This document shows, piece after piece, positions 18,639-27,695 of a stretch of DNA of 64,000 nucleotides. The first letter of the stretch is position 1, and each line of letters begins with the position of its first letter. Where the stretch lies: NCBI RefSeq assembly GCF_001707755.1, contig NZ_MBDL01000010.1, forward strand, positions 1 to 64,000. Direction: 5' to 3'. The position numbers and the translations under genes were made by a program. Below the pieces are notes generated by a model. The model made no database searches. It saw nothing but the letters and a program-made list of their open reading frames with translations, and had not been told where the DNA came from. Source of the DNA: Acinetobacter celticus (GTDB taxonomy: Bacteria > Pseudomonadota > Gammaproteobacteria > Pseudomonadales > Moraxellaceae).

Positions 18639-19583
18639 TTAAGCAACTTTTTGTGCTTCTGACTGCTGTTGCTTTTTTTGAGCATAGACTACTGCAGACT
18701 CACGCACCCACTTACCACCTTCCCAAGCTTTGCGGCGTGCTTCAATACGCTCATGGTTACAAGGCCCCTGGCCTGCAAGAATCGCAAAAAACTCATCCCA
18801 ATTGATTTCACCAAATTCGTAATGTCCGGTTGCTTCATTGAATTTGAGGTCTGGATCTGGAACGGTTAAACCAAGCTGTAATACTTGAGATACAGTGTTA
18901 TCAACAAATTTTTGACGTAGCTCATCGTTGCTGAATAATTTGACTTTCCACTGCATACTTTGTGCGCTATTCGGTGAATTATCATCACTTGGCCCAAACA
19001 TCATCAGTGCTGGCCACCAAAAACGGTTCACGGCATCCTGGGCCAATTGCTTTTGTTCCGGTGTGCCATTGGCCAATTCCATCATGGCTGCAAAGCCCTG
19101 ACGCTGATGAAAGCTCTCTTCTTTACAGACGCGCACCATGGCACGTGCATAAGGACCGTAAGAGGTACGACAAAGCGCAACCTGATTGACAATTGCTGCA
19201 CCATCCACCAGCCAGCCAATTGCTGCAACATCGGCCCAGCTCAGGGTTGGATAGTTAAAAATTGAAGAATATTTCATGCGACCAGCAATTAGTTTATCCA
19301 TCATGTCATCACGATCAGCACCCAAGGTTTCTGCAGCACTGTAGAGATATAAAGCATGGCCGGCTTCATCTTGGACTTTTGCCATTAGCACTGCTTTACG
19401 TTTCAAAGTCGGTGCACGGGTAATCCAGCTACCTTCTGGCAACATGCCGACCACTTCAGAGTGTGCATGCTGACCGATCTGACGAATCAAGGTCTTACGA
19501 TAAGCATCCGGCATCCAGTCCTTCGGCTCGATAGAAATATCCTTTTCAATCTTTTGATCAAAGATTTGTTGTTGATTATTCAT
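18639..19583 (-). CDS. paaA: PaaA, catalytic subunit of phenylacetyl-CoA 1,2-epoxidase
   Basis: Di-iron oxygenase subunit of 314 residues that epoxidises the aromatic ring of phenylacetyl-CoA. Ligand-bearing helices are visible as [17 protein letters not shown] and [15 protein letters not shown], giving the paired E/ExxH motifs. The start at 19583 ([10 protein letters not shown]) follows a GAGGGAAC ribosome site, and the longer frame from 19646 lacks one. It is the first gene of the leftward operon, so its promoter and the PaaX-type repeats lie just upstream. Confidence 0.95.
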   Translation of the reverse strand: MNNQQQIFDQKIEKDISIEPKDWMPDAYRKTLIRQIGQHAHSEVVGMLPEGSWITRAPTLKRKAVLMAKVQDEAGHALYLYSAAETLGADRDDMMDKLIAGRMKYSSIFNYPTLSWADVAAIGWLVDGAAIVNQVALCRTSYGPYARAMVRVCKEESFHQRQGFAAMMELANGTPEQKQLAQDAVNRFWWPALMMFGPSDDNSPNSAQSMQWKVKLFSNDELRQKFVDNTVSQVLQLGLTVPDPDLKFNEATGHYEFGEINWDEFFAILAGQGPCNHERIEARRKAWEGGKWVRESAVVYAQKKQQQSEAQKVA

Positions 19584-19624
19584 TGTTCCCTCACTTATCC
19601 CAAGTGTTGATACATTTAAATTAA

Positions 19625-19667
19625 AACGATACGAAATTAAAATCAATACATATTTATTTGTATCGTT
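19625..19667. promoter_or_regulatory. Candidate PaaX operator upstream of paaA
   Basis: An inverted repeat with arms AACGATACGAAA (19625-19636) and ATTTGTATCGTT (19656-19667), 10 of 12 positions paired, separated by 19 bp. It lies 42-84 bp before the paaA start. E. coli PaaX sites are likewise spaced inverted repeats (TGATTC/GAATCA type). PaaX binding is inferred. Confidence 0.6.
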
Positions 19668-19786
19668 TAATTTATTTTTTAAATATTTAATAAGTATTTG
19701 TTTTATATTATTAAATATTTTTTATATTATTTTTAATCATTTTTAAATACACATTTATGATTGACATTTCAGCTTTTTAATCACAA

Positions 19787-19829
19787 ATTATGAAACATCA
19801 AAATTAAAATATTTTACAAACCGTATCAT
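19787..19829. promoter_or_regulatory. Candidate second operator upstream of paaZ
   Basis: ATTATGAAACAT at 19787-19798 and GTATCAT at 19823-19829 lie 16-58 bp before the paaZ ATG. The same 12-mer recurs at 22064-22075 before the MFS gene, there followed directly by GATAC. The shared words suggest a common regulator. Confidence 0.45.
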
Positions 19830-19844
19830 AAATGGAGTTTTACA

Positions 19845-21956
19845 ATGTTAGAGCTAGATAGCGACTCAAGCGCAATGGATTATCAAGATACTGAATCAAA
19901 AAATAATCCTATTTCCATCAAAAGCTTAAGCTCACTGATTTATGGGCAGGAATACACAGCTCAAGCCGATTTACGTACGGTTTATCATGCCATTAGCGGT
20001 GAAGCTACTTATCTTGTCGGCAGTCAGGGTCTCGATACCCAAGCCGTTGTGAAATATGCCAAACAAAAAGGTGCGACTATTGCCAACTGGACGTTCCATC
20101 AACGTGCCAATGCACTGAAGCAAGTGGCACAGTATTTGATGGAACGCAAAGAAGATTTTTACCAGCTTGCTAAAACAACAGGTTGTACTCGTAAGGATGC
20201 TTGGATTGATATTGAAGGTGGGATTGGAACCTTATATGCCTATTCGAGTTTGGTTCGTCGCGAACTGAGTGATGAAACAGCGTGGGTCGAAGATGCCTGG
20301 ATTCCTCTTTCTAAGCAAGGTAACTTTGGCGCGAAACATATTCTGACTCCTAAAGCCGGTGTTGCTGTCCATATCAATGCCTTTAACTTCCCTATATGGG
20401 GCATGCTGGAGAAAATCGCACCCACACTCTTGGCAGGCGTTCCCTGTATTGTCAAACCAGCCACTGAAGGTGCAGAACTGACTCATGCCGTGGTCAAAGC
20501 CATTCATGCAAGTGGTTTCTTGCCAGAAGGTTCACTGCAACTCATTTGCGGGCAGATCTATGATTTATTTGATCACTTAAACCCTCAAGATACGGTGACC
20601 TTTACTGGTTCTGCTTCAACAGGACAAAAACTGCGTTCGCATCCACACTTAAATGCCTACTCTATTCCATTCACCATGGAAGCAGACTCGGTCAACAGTG
20701 CGATTTTGACTGAACAGGCCAATGATGAAAGCATTGATTTATTTGTCCGTGAAGTCTTCCGTGAGATGACCACAAAAGCCGGACAAAAATGTACCGCCAT
20801 TCGTCGTGCCTTTGTTCCAGCTGAATTACTCGATACAGTACAAAGTCGTCTGATTGAAAAACTGAAAAAAGTGGTCGTGGGCGACCCTACTCAAGAAGGC
20901 GTTAGCATGGGTGCTTTAGCCAGCATCAAACAGAAACACGATGTCGCTACAAAAGTTGAACAATTGAATCAAGATGCAGAGATTGTCTTTGGTAGTCACT
21001 TACGTCAGGACTTTATTCTTCAAGTACAAAACGCTGAAAATTCTGCATGTTACCCACCTACGGTCTTGGTATGCAAAGAACCGGATCAGGCAGAAAATAT
21101 TCATAAGATTGAAGCTTTTGGACCTGTGGTGACTTTAATGCCATATATTGATCTGGCACAGCTTGCTGACTTGGTGGCACGTGGTGAAGGTAGCCTAGTA
21201 GCCTCTATCGTACGCAATACCAATGAAAATATTGAACAACTGCTCAGTAGAATTGCACCATGGCATGGCCGTGTACACATTTTAGATGCTGAAAGTGCCA
21301 AAGAAAGTACTGGACATGGTTCTCCATTACCTTTACTGGTTCATGGAGGACCGGGGCGTGCCGGTGGTGGTGAAGAACTCGGTGGCTTGCGCGCAGTCAA
21401 ACATTATATGCAGCGTACTGCGATTCAAGGCTCACCAAATGCCATGACCCAAGTCGGCCATAGCTGGACGGCTGGTGCTCAGGTCTTTGAAGACCGAGTG
21501 CATCCTTTTAAAAAATCATTTGATGAATTGCGTATTGGTGAACGTTTGCTAACCGCACGACGTACTGTGACAGAAGCCGACCTGGTCAACTTTGGTTGTC
21601 TGAGCGGTGACTTCTTCTATGCACATATGGACAAAATTGCGGCAGCAGAATCCCTGTTTGGTGAACGTGTTGCACATGGTTATTTTGTCGTGTCTGCTGC
21701 AGCTGGTTTATTCGTTGATGCCGCTCCAGGACCAGTTATTGCCAACTACGGCATGGACAATTTACGTTTTGTAGAACCTGTGAAAATTGGTGATACCCTT
21801 CAAGTGGAACTGACTTGTAAGCAGAAAACACCTAAAGCACTACGTGATCCAGCACACAAACCACATGGTGTGGTGGTCTGGGATATTAAAGTCAAAAATC
21901 AACGCAATGAGCTAGTCGCAACTTATGACATTTTAACCCTTGTTGAACGTGGCTAA
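19845..21956 (+). CDS. paaZ: PaaZ, oxepin-CoA hydrolase / 3-oxo-5,6-dehydrosuberyl-CoA semialdehyde dehydrogenase
   Basis: Bifunctional ring-opening enzyme of 703 residues. The N-terminal aldehyde dehydrogenase (about 30-540) has the nucleophile in GQKCTAIRRAFV and the glutamate region FTMEADSVNSAI. The C-terminal MaoC-like hydratase (about 555-700) has LSGDFFYAHMD, the Asp/His hydratase motif that opens oxepin-CoA. Transcribed away from paaA. GGAG lies 8 bases before the ATG. In Acinetobacter literature the gene is sometimes called paaN. A hairpin terminator follows. Confidence 0.94.
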   Translation: MLELDSDSSAMDYQDTESKNNPISIKSLSSLIYGQEYTAQADLRTVYHAISGEATYLVGSQGLDTQAVVKYAKQKGATIANWTFHQRANALKQVAQYLMERKEDFYQLAKTTGCTRKDAWIDIEGGIGTLYAYSSLVRRELSDETAWVEDAWIPLSKQGNFGAKHILTPKAGVAVHINAFNFPIWGMLEKIAPTLLAGVPCIVKPATEGAELTHAVVKAIHASGFLPEGSLQLICGQIYDLFDHLNPQDTVTFTGSASTGQKLRSHPHLNAYSIPFTMEADSVNSAILTEQANDESIDLFVREVFREMTTKAGQKCTAIRRAFVPAELLDTVQSRLIEKLKKVVVGDPTQEGVSMGALASIKQKHDVATKVEQLNQDAEIVFGSHLRQDFILQVQNAENSACYPPTVLVCKEPDQAENIHKIEAFGPVVTLMPYIDLAQLADLVARGEGSLVASIVRNTNENIEQLLSRIAPWHGRVHILDAESAKESTGHGSPLPLLVHGGPGRAGGGEELGGLRAVKHYMQRTAIQGSPNAMTQVGHSWTAGAQVFEDRVHPFKKSFDELRIGERLLTARRTVTEADLVNFGCLSGDFFYAHMDKIAAAESLFGERVAHGYFVVSAAAGLFVDAAPGPVIANYGMDNLRFVEPVKIGDTLQVELTCKQKTPKALRDPAHKPHGVVVWDIKVKNQRNELVATYDILTLVERG

Positions 21957-21970
21957 AAATCCAAACTCAA

Positions 21971-21999
21971 AAAAGGAATCATAATGATTCCTTTTTTTT
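21971..21999 (+). terminator. Rho-independent terminator of paaZ
   Basis: AAAAGGAATC and GATTCCTTTT arms around a short ATAAT loop, followed by a run of T. It starts 15 bp after the paaZ stop. Confidence 0.8.
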
Positions 22000-22063
22000 A
22001 TTAAAAAAATATATTTATATCTCTTTGTAGAAATTGATTGACGAAAATAAATTTAAACTCTAG

Positions 22064-22080
22064 ATTATGAAACATGATAC
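22064..22080. promoter_or_regulatory. paa-type motif upstream of the MFS gene
   Basis: ATTATGAAACATGATAC, 70 bp before the MFS start, repeats the 12-mer found before paaZ and ends with the TGATAC/GTATCA word also present there. This suggests coregulation with phenylacetate genes. Confidence 0.45.
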
Positions 22081-22149
22081 ACATTAAAAATAATATAAAT
22101 ATTAAAGGTATCAAAATAAACACCTCAAACAATCAACATAGGATGTTGC

Positions 22150-23595
22150 ATGATGAATGATAAATTGCTAGAAATAGAAATGGTTGAAAGGACGCTTCAA
22201 CCTGAAAATCAAAGTTTTGAGCCTACCTCGATAGAAACAGTATCGCCTATTGCTGAACAGACTCCGTCACCCAAAGAAAATAGTACCTATCAATGGTATG
22301 TGGTGGTAGTTTGTATGATTGCTTACATTCTTTCATTTGTAGACCGTCAAGTTTTATCATTAATGATTGAACCAATTAAAGCCGATTTAATGCTAAGTGA
22401 TACCCAGTTCAGCTTATTGCAAGGGCTCGCTTTCTCATTATTTTATGCGATTATGGGGCTTCCTATTGCCGCTCTAGCTGATCGAAGATCTCGGATTAAA
22501 ATTATTGCGACAGGTATTGCTTTCTGGAGTTTTGCTACGGCAGCCTGTGGTTTAAGTAAAAACTTCATTCAAATGTTTTTGGCACGTTTGGGTGTCGGTG
22601 CAGGTGAAGCCGCACTCTCACCGGCATTTTATTCGATTGTCGCCGATTTATTTCCTAAAGAAAAATTAGGCCGTGCACTGGGTGTTTATGCAATTGGTGC
22701 CTTTATTGGTTCAGGTTTAGCTTTCCTGATTGGTGGCTATGTGATTGGGCTATTAAAAGATATCAGTTTCGTAGCTTTACCAGTGATTGGTGAAGTGAAG
22801 ACATGGCAACTCACTTTTATGATTGTGGGTTTACCTGGTGTATTGCTTGCGCTTCTCATGGTGCTGACGGTGCGTGAACCTGCTCGTAAGGGTATGAAAG
22901 TTGGTCAAGATGGTCAGGTTGTTAAGGCTTCCTTTAAGAACTCGATTGGCTTTATTAAGACACATAAAAAGACTTTCTTCTGTCATTTTATTGGTTTTTC
23001 TTTTTATACAATGATGTTGTATTCACTTCTGGGCTGGGCACCTGCTTATTACATGCGTAACTTCGGCCTTGATGCAAGTCAAACCGGTTATATCTTAGGC
23101 AGCATCATTTTAGTGGCAAATACCTCTGGTGCCTTATTCTGTGGCTGGTTGATCGACTTCTTCTCTAAACGTGGATATAGTGATGCTGCTATACGTGCCG
23201 GCGCAATCGGCTGTGCAGCCTTGATTGTTCCAAGTGTATTGTTTACTCAAGTCGACAACATGTATTTATCATTTGCACTGATATCTGTGGCTATGTTCTT
23301 CTCAACATTCCCTATTCCGGCATCTGCAGCCGCAACTCAAATGCTGACACCCAACCAGCTACGTGCACAAGTTTCTGCCAAGTTCCTGCTTATTTCAAAT
23401 ATCATTGCCCTTGGTATAGGAACAACAACTGTTGCTTTAATTACGGATAAATATTTCCAAAACACCTTAATGGTGGGGAATTCCATTTCTATTGTGAATG
23501 CTGTCGCAGGTGTAATTGGAATATTTTTACTGTACAAAGGCTGTAAGTATTATCGAGAAAGCATGAAGGTTGAAAAACTGGATAAAATTTTCTAA
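22150..23595 (+). CDS. MFS transporter, spinster-like, probably linked to the paa cluster
   Basis: Inner-membrane transporter of 481 residues with twelve hydrophobic segments after a charged 45-residue N-terminus. MFS signatures: FVDRQVLSLM in helix 1, GLPIAALADRRSRIKI between helices 2 and 3, and GVGAGEAALSPAFYSIVADLF in helix 5, a pattern of the spinster-like subgroup. AGGA precedes the ATG. The substrate is not determinable from sequence. Position behind paaZ and the shared upstream motif suggest phenylacetate or a related aromatic acid. Confidence 0.85.
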   Translation: MMNDKLLEIEMVERTLQPENQSFEPTSIETVSPIAEQTPSPKENSTYQWYVVVVCMIAYILSFVDRQVLSLMIEPIKADLMLSDTQFSLLQGLAFSLFYAIMGLPIAALADRRSRIKIIATGIAFWSFATAACGLSKNFIQMFLARLGVGAGEAALSPAFYSIVADLFPKEKLGRALGVYAIGAFIGSGLAFLIGGYVIGLLKDISFVALPVIGEVKTWQLTFMIVGLPGVLLALLMVLTVREPARKGMKVGQDGQVVKASFKNSIGFIKTHKKTFFCHFIGFSFYTMMLYSLLGWAPAYYMRNFGLDASQTGYILGSIILVANTSGALFCGWLIDFFSKRGYSDAAIRAGAIGCAALIVPSVLFTQVDNMYLSFALISVAMFFSTFPIPASAAATQMLTPNQLRAQVSAKFLLISNIIALGIGTTTVALITDKYFQNTLMVGNSISIVNAVAGVIGIFLLYKGCKYYRESMKVEKLDKIF

Positions 23596-23661
23596 GCTCC
23601 AATTTTAAAGCTTTAAATATTACCTCTCTAGAGGGTTCTGTCGCATTAAGGAATTAAAGAC

Positions 23662-23777
23662 GGCTTTGTTGCTTAAACTTAGCCTAGAAGGCTTATTCAA
23701 CAATATAATTTCAAAATGAATAAGCCTGCCCCTAAAATCTATCGTACAACCAATTGGTCATCCTATAGTCGAGCCTA
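23662..23777 (+). mobile_element. Left-end fragment of an IS17-like element
   Basis: GGCTTTGTTGCTTAAA (three mismatches to the intact terminal repeat) is followed by the leader and the first codons of the transposase (MNKPAPKIYRTTNWSSYSRA). The similarity stops at 23777 where an unrelated transposase fragment begins. Confidence 0.7.
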
Positions 23778-23789
23778 ATTAGCTGAGAT

Positions 23790-23995
23790 GATCAAAAACA
23801 AGTAGCCGACTTAGTAAAACGCAATTTTAATGTAGATGATCCTGATCACTTGTCGGTGGCCGAATTCACGTATATTCAAACTCATTCAGGCTGGGTATAT
23901 ACCGCCTTTATTATTGATGTGTTCTCACGAGCAATTGTTGGATGGAAATTATCTACACGGGGTGCTCGATGGAGATGCTTAAGGTCTTAGCTAAT
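23790..23995 (+). pseudogene. IS3-family transposase OrfB fragment
   Basis: Frame from 23802 reads VADLVKRNFNVDDPDHLSVA, then EFTYIQTHSGWVYTAFIIDV and FSRAIVGWKLSTR. This is the start of the rve/DDE integrase core of IS3-family OrfB, with the first Asp of the DDE triad in the usual (A/V)DFTY position replaced by Glu (AEFTY) and the FxIDVFSR motif intact. Nothing before or after it survives. It is joined to an IS17-like end, so it marks a composite scar. Confidence 0.65.
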
Positions 23996-24334
23996 CAGAC
24001 GGGGTCAGGATTCAATAAAACTCTTGTAGATTAATTAAAATGATCTTGAACTTTCTAAGTTCATGAGCAAATCTTTTATTTTTTAAAATTATACTTTCTA
24101 ACCAGATGAATTTAAAAAATAAAATTATCATTATAAACTAGATTTTAGGTAAGCATAAGTTAAATAAATAACATTTTCAATTTAGTTCATTAATACTGAT
24201 ATGGTAAGTTTTATTCTTCTTTATATCAAGTTTTACATAATAAAATTTATGAGAACTTATTAAAGCAAAAATAGAAGTTATTGACGAATAGCTCTTCTTT
24301 AAAAAGTAAAGCATAGTTGAATAAGTCAGATTGT
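23996..24334. other. AT-rich gene-free stretch before the HxlR gene
   Basis: About 340 bp with no plausible frame. It contains TAGATTTTAGGTAAGCATAAGTTAAATA near 24138, a string that recurs almost identically at 28897-28925 before the hairpin repeat (first 20 bases: TAGATTTTAGGTAAGCATAA). This indicates duplicated intergenic sequence. Otherwise nothing recognised. Confidence 0.4.
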
Positions 24335-24357
24335 GTTACTATTGTTTTAGTAGTAAC
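24335..24357. promoter_or_regulatory. Operator 1 of a HxlR-type regulon
   Basis: GTTACTA-N9-TAGTAAC, a perfect 7-bp inverted repeat 20 bp upstream of the HxlR gene, overlapping its likely promoter. Two related 23-bp copies lie at 27467-27489 (17 of 23 identical) and 27512-27534 (19 of 23 identical). Confidence 0.7.
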
Positions 24358-24377
24358 CTTCAAATTTATTAATTCTT

Positions 24378-24815
24378 ATGAGCAAAAATACCAATATTGA
24401 AATCTGCCCAATCGCAAGAAGTTTATCGGTGCTTGGCGATTCATGGAGTATGTTGATATTACGTGATGCGCATACAGGTTTTACTCGATTTGACCAGTTT
24501 CGTAAAAGCTTAGGTATTGCTCCCACCATGCTAACTAAACGCTTATCCGTTTTGGTTGATGAAGGATTGCTTGAAAAAAGACAATATTCAGAACATCCTC
24601 CACGTGAAGAATATGTATTAACTCAAGCAGGCCAAGATTTTCTGCCAGTCCTATTTGTAATCGGAGCATGGGGACGTAAGCACAAACCTTATGAGCATTC
24701 TGAAGAAATGGTTAAGTTTCTTGATGCTGAAAATGGTACTGAAATTAAACCAATCGTAATTGATCAAGTAACTGGTGCGGAAATTGGTACACGACTTATT
24801 CGCCAACAAAGCTAA
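24378..24815 (+). CDS. HxlR-family transcriptional regulator
   Basis: Winged-helix DNA-binding protein of 145 residues. The HxlR core runs from CPIARSLSVLGDSWSMLILR through FDQFRKSLGIAPTMLTKRL to the wing LLEKRQYSEHPPREEYVLT. It has a single cysteine, C10, in the position where electrophile- and quinone-sensing family members (YodB, HypR, QorR type) carry their reactive cysteine. An inverted repeat overlaps its own promoter, and copies of that repeat lie between the divergent hydrolase and oxidoreductase genes at 27.4 kb. It is therefore likely to repress itself and those genes. Confidence 0.88.
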   Translation: MSKNTNIEICPIARSLSVLGDSWSMLILRDAHTGFTRFDQFRKSLGIAPTMLTKRLSVLVDEGLLEKRQYSEHPPREEYVLTQAGQDFLPVLFVIGAWGRKHKPYEHSEEMVKFLDAENGTEIKPIVIDQVTGAEIGTRLIRQQS

Positions 24816-24985
24816 TAAATATAAAAAGCACTCAAAATATTGCCTGTGAGAATCATGCCAATCGCTGAAGCGACCCAACGTTGAGATAAACGAACGTGTT
24901 TGTCCGTTGGATTATTGGAATAAGTCCCTAGAGTTTCACTGGTTGTAGCCTTTGCCAAACGGTTTGGAATAACTGTACTATTGGG
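24812..24985 (-). pseudogene. Possible gene remnant
   Basis: An open frame without a start codon at its beginning encodes about 57 residues, including NRLAKATTSETLGTYSNN and RLSQRWVASAIGMILTGNIL, ending in a hydrophobic stretch and a stop that overlaps the HxlR stop. I do not recognise the family. Amino-acid composition is protein-like and the hydrophobic helix suggests a broken membrane protein. Could be chance. Confidence 0.3.
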
Positions 24986-25046
24986 TTAAAGTTAAAGGCT
25001 GATTCAGAAGATTAGTGTTTAATTGCTGATGTTTCATAGGCTTCGC

Positions 25047-25433
25047 TCACATAGTTGAAGATGGTTTAGGATGTGGTTGAAGAAAGTCCACTAAACTTTG
25101 AAACCACATGACATCTACAAAGTTTCCAGTAATCACAAGATCCTCTGTTCTAAGCGCAGTTAGAAACGTATTGACACTATCTTTAGCTGATAGCACAGCA
25201 AAACCTGTACTGCCATTCTTAAAAGTGAATGTAAAGCTTGGGGATTGGGTTTGTCCTGCATAAGAAATTAGCTTGCCATTTTTAACTTCAAAATAACGTC
25301 CTTCACCATTTGCCGTCTGGATTTGGAATGTGACATTTTTATCTTTCACGTATGCAGCACATTTTGGATTAGTTTTCACAGCCCGTTGTAACAACTTGGT
25401 CAGCATCCACAGTAATAATTTAAATTTCATCAT
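25047..25433 (-). CDS. SCP2-like small protein
   Basis: A 128-residue protein with the layout of an SCP2 sterol-carrier-like domain: KNVTFQIQTANGEGRYFEV, GKLISYAG, PSFTFTFKNGSTGFAVL and TGNFVDVMWFQSLVDFL. Family members bind hydrophobic ligands, and the ligand here is unknown. It is the third gene of the leftward operon behind two alpha/beta hydrolases, 52 bp after the second, so it probably assists the same lipid- or ester-like substrate. Proteins of this type are sometimes mislabelled helicase; no helicase motif is present. Confidence 0.6.
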   Translation of the reverse strand: MMKFKLLLWMLTKLLQRAVKTNPKCAAYVKDKNVTFQIQTANGEGRYFEVKNGKLISYAGQTQSPSFTFTFKNGSTGFAVLSAKDSVNTFLTALRTEDLVITGNFVDVMWFQSLVDFLQPHPKPSSTM

Positions 25434-25485
25434 TTTAGCTCTCAGTTCATCAATATATAAAAAACACTAAGGAAACTCTGATCGA

Positions 25486-26349
25486 TTACTCATCTAGAAA
25501 CTGTATTGCATGTTTAACGAAGCGTTCTGGATACTGAAACTGTGCACCATGTCCTGCATCAGGATAAATAAACAGCTGTGCATTTGGAATATTCAGTGCC
25601 ATGTGATAGGCATTGATGGTCGGAATCATCACATCATCCACACCATTGAGAATAAAAGTCGGCTGTTTAATCTCACGTAAATGCGCAAATGGATCTTGTT
25701 CATCAAGCTTCGGTAAAAAGTACATATTGGCTTCAATCTGAGCCTGCATAACATCAACTGAACTTGCAGGATCTTGATCTTTACGTTGATGGCGACGTTG
25801 CCAAAACTCACGACCTGCTTGAATTGCTTTTGGTGATCGACCAAAAAATAAAAACAGAAAATCCTCTTCAGAAGGCACAGCACTGGTTGCATGCTTCAAG
25901 ACTAAAGCTGGTACATCTGGGTCATCACCACGTGGTTTTCCACCTCTTGGACCTGTGCCCAAAAGCATTAATTTTCTGACCAGTTCAGGATGACGACGCA
26001 CTAAATCCTGTGCTTGAAATCCTCCCAAAGAAAATCCGAGTAGATCTACTTGATTTAAATCCAGTGCACGAATCACTGCGGCAGCATCATCAGCCATATC
26101 TTCAATACGAGTGCGTGGCTGACCTGTAGATGAAGCGACGCCGTGACCATTGAACAAAATGACTTCTCGCCCTAATGCTAATCCATCAGTAATCAATGGA
26201 TCCCAATTGTCTAAACCACCACGGAAATGTTGCAGAAAAAATAAAGGTGGTTGCTGTGTATTTGAATTTCCCCATCGGCGATAGGCAAAGTTTGCTCCAT
26301 CGACTTCTATAAATTGTGTTTCAACAGTTAGGTGTGTAATTGCGGTCAT
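25486..26349 (-). CDS. Alpha/beta hydrolase, cytoplasmic
   Basis: Serine hydrolase of 287 residues. The nucleophile is S108 in LLGFSLGGFQAQ. The acid is probably in NGVDDVMIPT and the histidine in PDAGHGAQF, giving a complete triad. FNGHGVASSTG and the HFRGGLDNWDP stretch resemble haloperoxidase/esterase-type members. It lacks a signal peptide, unlike its upstream neighbour, which shares the same overall motifs (LDNWDP..I.DG, GHG.QF). The two therefore look like a duplicated pair, one exported and one cytoplasmic. Substrate unknown. Confidence 0.85.
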   Translation of the reverse strand: MTAITHLTVETQFIEVDGANFAYRRWGNSNTQQPPLFFLQHFRGGLDNWDPLITDGLALGREVILFNGHGVASSTGQPRTRIEDMADDAAAVIRALDLNQVDLLGFSLGGFQAQDLVRRHPELVRKLMLLGTGPRGGKPRGDDPDVPALVLKHATSAVPSEEDFLFLFFGRSPKAIQAGREFWQRRHQRKDQDPASSVDVMQAQIEANMYFLPKLDEQDPFAHLREIKQPTFILNGVDDVMIPTINAYHMALNIPNAQLFIYPDAGHGAQFQYPERFVKHAIQFLDE

Positions 26350-26389
26350 CTTGATTGTCCTAATTTTTAAAATCTGATTGGATCTAAAT

Positions 26390-27346
26390 TTATTTAGCTA
26401 AAAAAGTGAGCGATTTTTTGACGAAATCATCATGAAACTGAAAGATTCCACCATGTCCTGCATCTGGATAAATGATGAGTGTGCTATTTGGAAGGCGTTT
26501 TGCTAAGTCGTAAGTATTCACTGTTGGTACCATACGGTCATGATCACCATTCGCTACCAATACGGGCTGTTGAATGATAGAAAGATCAGCTAGTTTTTTA
26601 GTTCCCCATTTTTTTAATGCTTTAAGCTGAGCACGGTAAGCTGAAATGGTTATTTCTTTATCACGATTTTCAGTACGTTCATTAATACGTTGAACAAACT
26701 GTTTCGCAACTGCTTTACCATTGTCTGTTCGAGTAAAGAATAAATAAACTTTAGGATCTTGGCGCGTTGCCATTCCACGAACTAAATCCCAATTTGAAAC
26801 TCGACCCACTGTACTAATTCCAGTTCCGCCAGCAGGTCCAGTTCCCGATAAAATCATTTTACGAATCAACTTTGGTTGTTTAAGAACGATCTCTTGAGAA
26901 ATCATGCCACCCATTGAAAAACCAAATAAATAAACCTGTTTAAATCCTTTCGCTTGAATAAATGTAATCGCATCATCTGACATTTGTTCAATGGACTTTG
27001 CTGGCTCGCCAGTAGAAGCACCAACACCACGATTATCTAAAATAACAATATGATGTTTCGCTGCAATACCATCAATAATTCTTGGATCCCAATTGTCCAA
27101 GACAGCAGCTAAATGATTTAAGAAGATCACAGGTGTGCCACCATTTTGCTGACCGTACTCTCGGTATGCGAAGCTAACACCATCAGCTGAAATAAATTGA
27201 GTTGGGACAGTTGTCCATTGATATTGTTTTTCCGTCTTTACAATCGCTCCTGAATTCTGGGTCATAGCTGTATTTACATCAGCATAGATTGAACTTGATA
27301 CAGCTAAAGCCATTGAAATCAGACTTTTTTTGAGTAAGCCAAGCAT
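26390..27346 (-). CDS. Alpha/beta hydrolase with signal peptide
   Basis: A 318-residue serine hydrolase with an N-terminal signal sequence (LISMALAVSSSIYA, cleavage near residue 22), so probably periplasmic or secreted. The triad is visible: S144 in FGFSMGGM, an Asp in NGDHDRMVPT, and His in PDAGHGGIF. DNRGVGASTGEP is shared with the following gene. It is first in a leftward operon. Two copies of the HxlR-type operator lie 120-190 bp before its start, between it and the divergent oxidoreductase gene. Confidence 0.86.
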   Translation of the reverse strand: MLGLLKKSLISMALAVSSSIYADVNTAMTQNSGAIVKTEKQYQWTTVPTQFISADGVSFAYREYGQQNGGTPVIFLNHLAAVLDNWDPRIIDGIAAKHHIVILDNRGVGASTGEPAKSIEQMSDDAITFIQAKGFKQVYLFGFSMGGMISQEIVLKQPKLIRKMILSGTGPAGGTGISTVGRVSNWDLVRGMATRQDPKVYLFFTRTDNGKAVAKQFVQRINERTENRDKEITISAYRAQLKALKKWGTKKLADLSIIQQPVLVANGDHDRMVPTVNTYDLAKRLPNSTLIIYPDAGHGGIFQFHDDFVKKSLTFLAK

Positions 27347-27466
27347 GATGAATTTCCTAAAGTAAGATTAATATCTAAACCGCTACCCTAAGAATAAGAA
27401 CCTCATACTTTTGAAATTATTCATATCTTGAGCTGGTCTGTGCACTCTTCAATAGGAAAAAACATT

Positions 27467-27489
27467 GTCACTATCGAATTAATACTAAC
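27467..27489. promoter_or_regulatory. Operator 2 of the HxlR-type regulon
   Basis: A 23-bp sequence starting GTCACTAT and ending ACTAAC matches operator 1 at 17 positions. It lies between the divergent hydrolase and oxidoreductase genes. Confidence 0.6.
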
Positions 27490-27511
27490 AATACAGGCGT
27501 AATTTCGAATA

Positions 27512-27534
27512 GTCACTATCTTTTTAGTATTAAC
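27512..27534. promoter_or_regulatory. Operator 3 of the HxlR-type regulon
   Basis: A 23-bp sequence starting GTCACTAT and ending TAGTATTAAC matches operator 1 at 19 positions. Its centre is 45 bp from the centre of operator 2, about four helical turns. Confidence 0.65.
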
Positions 27535-27695
27535 TATTAATTTTTTAGATTATGATAAAAAAATGAATAGTTGATGACTCAAATACACTTTTAAGTTTTA
27601 ACTAAAGAGTCTGATATGCAACCTAGTTTGAAAATTTAATGTAGATTTACATGTGTAAAACATTAAAACAAAAAGTGAACCAATTGAGGTCTTAT

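Noticed and set aside
25047..25433. Helicase annotation sometimes given to such proteins
   Set aside because: No Walker or helicase motifs; the pattern is SCP2-like.
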